From Aricia agestis (Eukaryota > Arthropoda > Insecta > Lepidoptera > Lycaenidae): a DNA stretch of 64,000 bases. Below are positions 13,601-25,600 of the stretch, piece after piece (within the stretch, counting starts at the first letter, position 1; every line of letters starts with the position of its first letter). The notes under the pieces are model-generated. The model was not told the DNA's origin, did no database searches, and saw only the letters and a list, made by a program, of their open reading frames with translations. The stretch spans positions 3,626,001 to 3,690,000 of the forward strand of contig NC_056428.1 in assembly GCF_905147365.1 (NCBI RefSeq), given 5' to 3'. A program made the translations under genes and the position numbers.

Positions 13601-16600
13601 ATAAATGTATCGCGGAAGGCATTTTTCCAAAGGTCTGGCGTATCGGTAGTATAAAATTGATCCCCAAAGCCGGTAATAAACCTTCAGACGATCCAAAATC
13701 CTACCGTCCGATCACGCTTCTGCCGTGTTTAGGTAAACTGTTAGAACGCCTTATCGTACCGCGCCTGCTTCCCGGTGGCCCTAAATTTCATAGTCAGCAG
13801 TATGGTTTCACCGCCGGGAAATCGACTATAGATGCGGCTTTAGAAGTCAGAAAAATAGTTAATCTATCAGAAACAAAATACGCTGTTGCCATCTCATTAG
13901 ATATATCGAGTGCTTTTGATAATGCGTGGTGGCCCATGCATGCTAAAAAATAGAGGGTGCTACTCAAACATTTACTACTTGATACGTTCTTACTTTTATA
14001 ACAGTTTAACTAAGTTTCAACTTCGTTGGTCACTGCGTTCACGCTAAAAACCTGACGTGCAGCTGTCCACAGGGTTTCGTACTCTCGCCTAAATTGTGGA
14101 ACGTAGGCTTCGACGATTTGCTATGCCTCCCCCTACCACCGCTTTGCATACTAGTTGGCTATGCCGATGATGGTTTTCTAATTATTCAGGCTAACTCACG
14201 TTCCGAAATTGAAACAAAATCAAACCAAAGTTTAAACTTAATTTCGGACTGGGGCCACCGCAACCGCTTAAATTTTGCCGCGCATTAAACCTGGTAGGTT
14301 TATACTCTTGAAGGGATCCCTCTTGTCGACACCCAGCATTAAACTTAACAATGTTAACGTTAAACGCAAGCAGTCGCTCTGTTATCTCGGGTTTTACTTA
14401 GAAAATAAACTTTCGTTTTTAGATCATATAATTCAGACCGGTGAGAAAGCTAAACGTAAGTTTTATTCATTTACCAAAATTTCCACTTTAACATGGGGTC
14501 TCTCATTTAAAACGCTCAACCTAATTTACTCAGCGACATTCCTAGGTACTATATGCTACGGGGCTCCCGTGTGGGCTGACCGACAGGTGGTGCGGCTCGT
14601 TGCAAATTATTACAAAGCCAACGTCTTGCTCTCATATTCCTGTGTAAAGCTTGCAGAACCACAAGTACCGAATCTTTACCTGTGCTAGCCGGAGTTTTAC
14701 CCGTAGACCTTGAAATACAGCGTCGTGCGACTATGTACTACCACAATAAAAACATTACTAGTCCGGACTTTTTAAACGCTCGCGATAAACCAAAAATTGC
14801 TAGATTGTTTGAACCCTTAGATGATTCAGTACATTTCCTAATGTCCGAATGGCAAACGCGTTGGGATAACTCCACAAAAGGTCGCCACCTTTATAACTTT
14901 TTTCCAGATATACGTCAACGGCTATCCAAACACTGGATGGATATTGATCATTGCGTATCTCAATTCCTGACCGGTCATGGTAATTTTAAAGCGAAACTCT
15001 ATGGATTTAAATTAGTAGAATCACCCATGTGCGAGTGCTCGACCGAAGGAAACATGTTTGAACAAACCGCCCATCATGTTCTCTGGGAGAGTAACCTCTG
15101 GCATAACGAAAGATCTAAAATGCTTAATAACATACTTTGTAAATCTGGAGTCCCATATTACGATGATCTCGTAGACAGCGCAAGGAAATTCCGTGCCTTT
15201 AAGCGTTTTTGTCATAATTATTACTGGAAACAGTGTAACACAAGAAATTCCAACATTAACTTAGATCTAGCTTAGTAGTCATAATCAACATTAATTATTC
15301 CCGTGGTGCTTTCCTTTTCTTTGGCTTTCGTTCATTGCAACTTTGTGTTGTCTCCCGCTTTTTATGGGGAGGGAAAACTATACTTCCTACTCCTCCTATC
15401 TTCTTCTGATTAATTTCGTTGCGGGTCTCAAAACAGCTTTAGCATGTCCCTCGGGCTCCCTGAGATCATATCAAAGGGTTTTCGTGGTTGGATACCGCTG
15501 TCGATCCTGGCGACACAGGAGATACAGTGGTGGGAATGTGTGGTGGGCCAAAGCCCGTTTAAAAAAATGACATAAGTTCCGTTTCATGCACCTGACATTT
15601 TTCAAATGTTTTCGTAACAATAATTTGATACTCCTATTTTACAGTTAATATTTATAATTTTATATTAATAAGTTAGCATTTAGCAACTTTTCATTTTTAT
15701 TCATTTACAATTATAGGAAACATTTGTTTTTGTAGATGGAATATAGTTTATAACATTTTGATTTTTTTATTTTCTTGTAAAAACCCGTAGCAAGGAATAT
15801 GAAAACTGTCACCCATATCATCTTAAAACGCACAAACTATAATTAACATGGGTCTGCATTTACACAACTTTTTACAGTTACCTATCGTCAAACGAGGTAC
15901 AATGTACGCCACCTAAACGTCCCAAAATCGAGTCGACGGTCAACACAGCGACGCCGGTCAGCGCAACATTGTCGCGGCAAATGGCGGCGTTACTGGATAT
16001 GCCGGAGCCGTCGCCGATACGTGACAGACTGCGTCCGGATACGCCACAGAGTATATTGAAGGTATTTTACTTTTTTTGACGATTAACGATGCAGGCTAAA
16101 ATATACAACAGTCAGCGCAACATTGCCATTGGCAAATGGCGGCGCTACTGGACATGCCAGAGCCTTTTCCTGTTCTGAGGCCGTCGCCGATACGTGACAG
16201 ACTGCGTCCGGTTACGCCACAGAGTATATTGAAGGTGCGTTACTTTTTTTTATGACAAATGTCGTTAGAGGCCAAAACATACACCAATTAAATACGCCCA
16301 TATTGAAGGTGCGTTTTTAAGGTTTCGTACCCAAAGGGTAAAAACGGTACCCTATTACTAAGACTTCGTTGTCTGTCCTTCTGTCCGTATGTCTGTCTGT
16401 CTGTCTGTGTGTCTTTAGGCTGTAACCCAAGAAACTTTAAGGTAATAGCTAGAGACCTGAAATTTTCACAGATCATATTGTATATCTGTTGCCGCTGTAA
16501 CAACAAATACTAAAAACAAAATAAAATTAATATTTCCCATACAACAAATGTGATTTTTTGGCCTTATTTGCTCTATATCAATAATGACCACAGGTAGGTA

Positions 16601-19600
16601 CTTGATTTAATAATAATATTTTAAATAATAAAATAATAAATTAAGGGGGCTCCTATTGGATACTAAAAATACAATTTTTGGCCTAATTTTTCTCTATAAT
16701 GGTACGGAACCCTTCGTGCGCGAGTCCGACTCGCACTTGGCCATTTTCTTTTTGACGAAAGATTTTGAAGGCAAAACCCTTCATAACACAATATTGTCCC
16801 GGCAAATATACGCGAATGAAACGAAATACATTATTTTCGAAATTCTGCCATAGTCTCTTTTGAATTATCACACATCTGTAAATAAGTCATTCTGAATTTT
16901 TTACGTTAAGATAAATCAAAATTAACCGTAAATCTTTATTCTATAATATAATTTCTTTCGCCGCGAGTTTCTTACGCCTGTTCTTCTCGCCGGGTTAGTT
17001 CCCGAAGGGCCGAACCGGTGGTAGCTAGTAGGCATCTTAGTAACGACGTTCGGAAAATTTTTGTAAAAAAAATACTCTGAAAAAAAACTAATTTGATTTG
17101 AATAATTTATGTAATCCCGTATTCTGCATAATATAATATTATGCTTTTCCAGAACCGTCATCACTCGCACGAGAGGGATATGTCGCCGACGGACTCGCGG
17201 TACCTCGGCAGCGACGACGAAATGGAGACGGCCAGCAACCACACTAATTGCAGCGACGCTAAGTGAGTGTTACTATAAAGCTAGGTTTACGCCGTACGCA
17301 TAACGCGTCGGACGCACCGCATAGTACCTACACGAAATGCGGCGCGTACGGTGCGGACGAACGTGCGAGGTTTCACATCATTTCAAATACGGCAAATAGA
17401 GGAATTAAAAATCACTGTGTATTTTTTACTAACATAGGAATAAGATTATTACTATGATAGATACTCTATGTTTATGGGTTATAATAGTCTGCAATAAACG
17501 TATTTTATTTTATTATTTCATACGACGAATTCTAAAAGGCGGCGCGTACTGATGAATGTGCGATCACCTTTAAATAAACTTATTGTGTATTTTCTAGGCA
17601 CCTAAGGTTCACAATACCGACCGCGTCGGAGTCCGGATCTACGCCATCGCCTGTACCGATACCGGCGTCAAACGTGTACGACGAACGGGCAAGCGAGGAG
17701 AGACAACAGAGTGAAGAGAAATATGTGGTAATCTGTATTAATTTTATATTATTATGCATGGGCGTACCCAGGATTTTAGCTAGGGGGGGCAGCATACCTG
17801 TTTCGAGAAGATGGTCGGTTTGGTATATTGAAATAAAAAATAATGAAAATTTACTTTTATGAATGTGTCTGAAAAGATATTTTATTTCTAACACTTCATT
17901 ATGCGCAGAGTAGGTAACACGTTTTTAATTCCCACTTACCAGGAAAATTGACATATTTTATCGTTTATTTTATCTTCTAGGCGCCCCTGCCCCTACCTGG
18001 GTACGCCCATGTAATTATATATGTACTAATTTTACATTCACTTTTACATGTTTTAAAAATGGCAAAGAGTTTCAATGTCTATCTGTAACTCTTTCAAGCT
18101 TAACTGTCTGTTCCCGTTATATGTATACTTACGAATTTTTCACGATCGAAGTTGCAAGCGACACGCAAAATATTGGCATATAGATAAAGTATGAATTAAA
18201 ACTATAAGCGTTATTTTATTACAGCCTGAAAATGACATGTCGCCACCGAAAAAGTTTGCTGTCGAAGATATCAAACCGAGAAAGACGTTGAAAGATACTG
18301 TCCGCGCAAGGTAAGATACGTGCAAAAACCCAATGGTTTAAACCAAAATATTGTATACACATTAATATACATTTTTATATTCCTAATATATAGAGAAAAA
18401 ATCAGATCCATTGCTAATTATTTAAAGAGATTTTTTATTTATTTTAAGTGACTAATTATAGAATTTTTCAAAAATTGGTTCTTATATCAAATCAAATTTA
18501 AAAATCGATTTAATCATATCTTCATTTTTTTCAGGAAGTCTCTATCGATATCGGTTAACAGCAGTCTGTCGGAAGATCCGAGCATGTCAATTGAAAGCAT
18601 TGCAGACATATCCGTGACCCTGTTGAATCCGCGCCACCCTCGCCACAGGCGGTCGCCACAACCAGCCACAGAGTCGCTGCAACGCTTGTCTGTGTCACCA
18701 CAACCGGTTGAATCGCTACAACGCTCGTCGCATTCGCCAGAACGTTCGTCGTATACCCCACAGACTTCGTCGCCACAGCGTTCTCTGCGATCGCCACAAC
18801 ACGATTCCGGAGATGATGAACCGAAACAGAGCTTCGTACCAAAGACTCCACAGGGCAGGCGAAGTATCAGACGAAGTCAAGATAGATTATTGAGGTATGT
18901 TTATTTTTACCATATTATTTAAAAGGGTTATTGTTTTTCACCTACTAATAAGATAGATTTTTTTTTAAACCTTGGAGGTTGATAAGTCGTTTTTATATAG
19001 GTTTCCGATTGTGTGATATTTAACTGACACTGGCTAACAAAGCTAAACAACTGGCTAATAAATAATATGATGGTGGTCTTAAGTTTAAGTTTTAACTATT
19101 AAACCTTTGAGGACAATACTGCTTGGGTAACTCAGTTACGTAAAGACTTATAGGTTTAACCCATAGTTTCTCAACCTTATTTTGCTCACCACGTCGAGAA
19201 TGTTAAACACATTAAGAATGTTTTTTTCTAGAGCCCCCATTTTAATTTTACCTACCATCTGTGGCGAATTTAAAACAGCTATTGCCATTTAATACATTGC
19301 TCGTCCTGCCAAAATACGTGCACACGTGATAAAAATGATTACAATGATAAAAATGAATAAAATTAACAAAAATTTAACGATTTTTTACTTTAGTACGTGA
19401 TTAGCGTGTATTATTTTGCCTTTTTAGACTATATTTTTTAATCTATCTACGCCCCATCTGCGCCATCTCCATGCCTCCTAACTTGTTCTGGATCTTCTAC
19501 TGCTCCCCCGAAAGTCTCAAACGCCCGCAAGGGGGCGTTATCGCCCACGTTGAGAACCTATGGTTTAACCTCTGTGGCTCAGTGGTGAGCGCGTTGGTAA

Positions 19601-22600
19601 CTCAAGCAGGGGGTCGCGGGTTCGAATCCCGCTGACGGAACAAAAAGTTTTCAATGTTCCCGGCTCTGGATGTGTATTAAATATGTGTATGATATCATAA
19701 AAATCTCAAATATATGTATAGTATAAAAGTATTAAATATATTTCCGTTGTCTGGTACCTGTAACACAAGTCCTTTAGGTACTTAGCACGGGGCCAGACTG
19801 ACGTGGTGTGAAGCGTCCATAGATATTATTATTATTATATTATACCTGTTAGAGCGCCCAGTGCCTTGGGCAGCTCTTGCGGAGTAAGCGACAGCAGAAT
19901 GTCGCGCGGAGAAGCTGCGCTGGAAGCAGACGCCGCGCCGCTAACTGGGCCGCTGCAGTTTTCGTCTCAGATGGGTCCAGCGGCCTAGCACAAAGCGGAG
20001 GAGAAGTCACGGACAGGTTTTAGTGGGTAGAGCTGCTGCGGCCAACTTACCCTCTTCTCGGCCGCAGCGAGTCCCACATACCTCGGAGGTCCTTCCCCAG
20101 TGCCGCCGGGGGTGCTTAAGCGCATTTCCCGTCTTTAAAAAAAAGGATTAACCTGTAAATTGCGTTCTCAATTTCCTTGATGATACATACCAAGTTTGTT
20201 TTTATTTTCAATGTTATATTTCAGTAATCAGCCAGAAACTCCAAGTAACAGACGTGTCATGACCCCCGAGCGGGTAGACTCGCCTATCGTCACACCGCTC
20301 AGACCTATAAGGGGTACAAGGTATGATGTTAATTGAATAATTTTGTTTTATTTTATAGATATTTTCTTGTTTATTTATGTATATCTTATTGATATTTTTG
20401 TAATAATATCCTCATATTATAATCTAGAAGTATGTTAAAATAAACAATTTCCCGTGACTTTATAATCTAGTATTCTAGTTTATTAAATGTTTGCTTATAT
20501 TATTAACATCTAAACAAAGTGAGATAAGGTAAAATATAGTGCCTAACCGCCGTACTCAGAGACATTTGATTATGATTAACCTTCAATTTAATGAAGAGTT
20601 TGACAGATTATGTATTAGGCTTATGTCAATTTTTTAAATTTATTACATTTAAGGAATTAATGTTCCACTCTGAGTGCGGCAGTTAGAGAGCTATAGTCTG
20701 GTCGCGGACAAGCAATAATTATATTTCTATTACACTGCTATTATATACCTGTGGAAACGAAATCCATACTAATATTCGTGCGCGTGTAAAAGAGACAAAG
20801 ACAAATTGTCTCTTGCTACCGTTATATTCAAATCGTTTGTACACAGAAGCAGGTCTCGTACCCCAGAGCTCAGTCCTAAGGCGCTGGCGCCGATACCGGA
20901 GTTAGCCAAGGAGGACAGTGAACCACATCCGCCATCAGCTCTCACTGTGCCAAGAATACTCAGGTACTGAATGATTCAAATCATTTGTACACTTTCATTT
21001 TCAACTATTTGCGAAAACTTTTACAGTACTCCCAAATTAATCAAATATTTGCGTTAAGTTTAAAAACAGCGCTTGCAGGGACGTCTCCGACGCTCGGGAA
21101 ATACGACCGTTGCCGAAAAATTACGAAAATTTCTATGCGCATTATCACTTTGGAATGTTAATTTATAATAATAGCTGTAAGTTTTCCTAAGAAATAAAAA
21201 TAATAAAATAAGCAAAATGTGGACCTAAGTAATGGCCGGGTCATAAGGCCCAAATTCACCAACGACTATTAAGGATAACGATTGAATTGATATCATTTTT
21301 TGTATAAATGAAAGGAAGATATGACATTTTAACAAGCTGTTAACAACGGACGTAGGTGAAATTGGACCTTAGGTAAGATTTTAATAACTGTCTTATTTAA
21401 TAATAATTATAATTATCTTTAGGAGTAGATCTCGCACTCCGGAGCGAGTGGTAAGCGTGATGGAATTGCCCCGGCTGGAGGCCATAGCGGAGTCCCCCAC
21501 TAAGGAGGCGCAGGCTTCGCCGACACGGCGGAGTTTAAGGTGAGTTGTACTATCAGAGAAAGTAATTCATAGGCAGATGGCGGACTTACGTAAACCGAGC
21601 CCTTAGCCAAGACGTTTTCTTTTTATCGCTTCTTTATAGAATCGCCGATCAAAATGTATGGAATTGACATGAAATCAGTCGAACGTTAACTTTATAATTA
21701 TCGAACAATTGTGTCACTGTCATACATTTTGATTGGCGATTCTATAAAGAAGCGAAAAATAAAAGGTCTTGGGTAGGGGCTCTTGTCGGGTTATGTCAAG
21801 CGTAACTGACACATGACAACAAAGTTTTCTTGACTTAGCCCAACCAAATATCGGATGTAGGTACGCCACCTGCATTTGAATCAATGTCATAAAGCAGGTC
21901 ATTCACGTCTATCAATCAAAATGGCGTGTTCACTATCCAAAATCGTTTCGTGAACAATTGTGTGTCACAACTCACACATTATTCTTAAAGCTGTTTAGGC
22001 ACTAAAGCTTGATTAAAAAAAGCAGTGTCAAACATGTCAATAAAATGATATTGATAAACATTATTCACAAACATATTCTGCTTTATATGTATTTGATTGT
22101 TCTCATAATAATAATTATGTTTTATTATAACTTGTATTTGCATGATCGCATGAAGTCATCACTCATCACCCGTGCCTAGTCACTGCACGGCAATCAGTAT
22201 ATACTGTTAACTGTAAACGATGGGCCTTACGCCAGAAGAAGAAGAACATTATACTAAATATTACACTCTTCGCAGGAGCCGATCCCGCACGCCAGAGGTC
22301 GAAGTAGTTGTTGAACAACCACAGAGCCCACGAAGCTTGAAGTGAGATATCTTTAGAGAACATTACTTTTCATAAGTTTGTTAGAAACACCTCACATTTT
22401 GTTAATATTATTTCCTCTAACATGGCATAATATTAATTCATAATTCTTTTTCAACTCACAGAAGCAGGTCTAAAACACCCGAAAAAATGATGTCACCGAA
22501 GAAAGATCAAGCTGCGCGTACTAGAAAATCACTCTCCAGAATGGTGCTAGAACACAACACATTCGCCAAATCCAAGCAAACGGAAAAGACGGACTCGGAT

Positions 22601-25600
22601 CCAGCCGAAGAAAATAACGCCATAGAATGCACTCCTATGAAAGCGAGTGGCACTGCCACGAGTCTTTTAGATGTTACATTCTCGCCAATAGTTAATAAAT
22701 CAGTTCTCCAAAGTCCCTCAGACAGTATAGTCTCCACAGAAACGTCGAAAAACGAGGAAAGTGACAACAGCGCAAAGCTACCAGATTTCACGACAATCAA
22801 TTACAACTTTTCTAAAATGGAAAAATCTGTTCTACGAACCTACCACAGTAGTATGGAAGTATCTTCGTCGAGTTTTACTTACGAAAAAAAGGTTGAAGAG
22901 AGTGTGAATACTGGCACCTCTAAATTGCCTTCGTTCGGTACAATCAGTGATAATTTTGGTAAATCTGTGCTAAAGAGTTGTGAAAGTAGCGTCGCTGAAA
23001 CTAGCAGTCAAGAGAAGGAGCAGGAAGTCCCAAGTTTCAATATCAAATCTATCAACGAGACTGGATTTGGAAAATCGGTGCTTGGTAGCTATGATAGCAG
23101 TGTTATATCTGAAGACTCAAAAACTGTTGGTATTGAGAATTCCAATATCATGACCAGCGACAGCGAAGTAGATGTTAGTAAGAACTGGAAATCAGAGTCA
23201 GCCAAAGTTATACAGAAGGAGAAGGAGAAAATTGTGGAAATCGAGCGAGAAATAAATGAGATTGAAGGTGAAATGTCTGAGGATGAATGTCGAGCTGCAA
23301 CCGATTCTGATGAAGAAATGGCCGAGGAGGAAGAAGAATCAAATGAAAGTTCAGAAAATACTACTACAGAAGACGATGTAAGTCATTTTGCAGTTATACT
23401 AGAAAAATTATGCATTTTTATTTGCACTTACACAATTAAAGCAAACAGAAAATTTTGACAAAAAGACGTGGTCGTATTGTTTTTAATTAATTTCTCAGAC
23501 TCAAATTTTTGTGAGTACTATTAATATTACTATTTAATTTGTTTAATTTATTCCTCAGGATTCAGAAGGCTCTGAAGAGAATATGGAAGTTATATCTATA
23601 GTTGATTCAGATGATTCGGATTCAGGTGGAAAATTAGAAATTGATGAACCATCATCAGACGTGCCGGCTGAAACTGAAAATGCTCAAAATATTCCAGTGC
23701 AAGAAGAAAAGCTAGTAGAAACACAATCTGTTTTTATTGAAGCTAAACATGCTGAAACAGCAACACAAGAAGAGGATAAACAAGTGGCCAACGAAGTAGA
23801 AAAAGTATATGAATTAAATACGCAAGCTGCTGTAGATGAAATACTAGGGGTAGATGCTAGCTGTATTGATCCTTTGAATCAAGGTCACTTGTCTATGCTT
23901 ACTGATGATAACTCTGTTATTGAATCTGATCAGTCTGTAAATCTTAATTATTCAGATGAAAAAGTTGAAAACGCAGAAACGGCACAAAATAGAAAAGATA
24001 ATGATGACAAAGAAAGTGAAGACAAAAATACGCAAACAGCTAATGTTGTAAGTGACAAAGAGCAACAAGTAGTCGTAGAACAAGAAACTAAAGAAATTCA
24101 GACAGAAAATAAAAAGGAAATTGAAACTAGTGAACAAACTATAGGTGAAAAATCAGAAATAGAGACCGTAGATAAAGAAAGATTAAAAGAAAGCGAAAAT
24201 GAAAGTAATATTAAAGAAAAATCAGAAATAGAGACTGTAGGTAAAGAAAGATTAAAAGAAAGCGAAAAAGAAAGTAATATTGTTATGCCTAGTCAAACAC
24301 AGAAAGAAATTGTCGAACAAGATCAAGTAGTTACATCAAGCGGTTAGTAATATTATGTATTTAATTTGAAATTTTATAATTAAATAATAAATTTTATAAT
24401 TAGTGTTAAACTATTGGTAATCTCAATACTTAATTAATTCCGTTTTTTACAGAAAAAACTTCTAAAACCCTAACAATAGAAGAGAGAAAAACAACGGATG
24501 ATCCAATAGAACCAATACAATCTGCACAACCTAAAACAGATGAAGATATACAAACTACCAAAGATGCATCTCAAGAAAAGAAAGACAACATGGAAGTTGC
24601 AGAAGACGTTGCAACAAAAGAAAAAGAAGAGAACGTAGCACCGGAAGAAATAAAAGACAAGATGGAAGTAACAGAAGAAACCACAAAAGAAAATGAGTTA
24701 GAAACACAACAGGAAGAAGTTAAAAAGTCGCGAACAAGGAAGCGGAGTATTTCGACGTCTTCTAATAAATCAAAAGGTCCCGTAGAAAAGGATGAACCTA
24801 GGACTCCAATGACAAGAAAACGCTCGCAGTCTATCACTGAAGCTCAAATTACACCAGAAACAAAAGAAGAAGAAAGCACACCAAACACAAGACGAAGAGC
24901 TAAAACGCCAAGCTCAGAAGTGAGAAGAATTCTCACCCGGAGAGCGTCTAAAGAACTATCCGAGTCAAAGATTGAAGAGGAAGTCACGGAGGAAGTAGTA
25001 ACACCGAAAAGATCTACTCGTAAGAGTAAAAAGGACGACGATAATGCCAGTGTAGTATCGGATAGTTCGACAAAATCTAACAAGAGTGCAGTAGAAGAAG
25101 TAAAGGCTGCACCGATAAGGAAGGGAAGGAAATCTATATTGAGTACCAAAACTGACCTCTCTGTGATACCAGAAACTACTACAGAGGAGGCATCTAAAGA
25201 TAATACGCAGGATATCCTCAATGAATATTCTACCGCGAGAAGGTAAACTTTGCCAATTTATTTATATCATAAACAATAAATATATTATATTGATTTACCA
25301 AAGTGAATATTCGTAAAGCTCTGAAAAGGTTGTTTGAAACCAAAACTGGACTGTCAATACTATAATACTGTTACGAAATAAAATGTATAAGATATCGATC
25401 GAGTATTACGTAAGTGGGTTTTGGTTTATAAAACGTTACCACTTTACAAAGGGAGGTGAAAAATCTTCAAAAACTTGATGAGAACACTTATTTAGTACAG
25501 AGCACCATCTTATATCAATATTCAATATTACAATTTCAGACTGACGCGTCATCAGAAAGCAGTACTAGACTCGTGGCTGGAACCTCGGAGTCCTCAGACA

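Noticed and set aside
4533..15877. Hidden ELYS exons in the giant intron
   Set aside because: Phase at 4532 (2) and 15878 (2) match directly, and every open stretch between belongs to a transposon.
17277..17560. Another bounded MITE with GCGTACG words
   Set aside because: GC-rich words GCGCGTAC recur at both sides, but I could not find matching ends or a target duplication.
19563..19640. tRNA gene on the + strand
   Set aside because: A and B boxes are present but no proper acceptor stem or anticodon arm forms, and the sequence runs on into a repeat body with an (ATT)n tail; it is a SINE head.
24571..25221. Minus-strand open frames opposite ELYS exon 18
   Set aside because: Shadows of low-complexity coding sequence; no splice support or family likeness.
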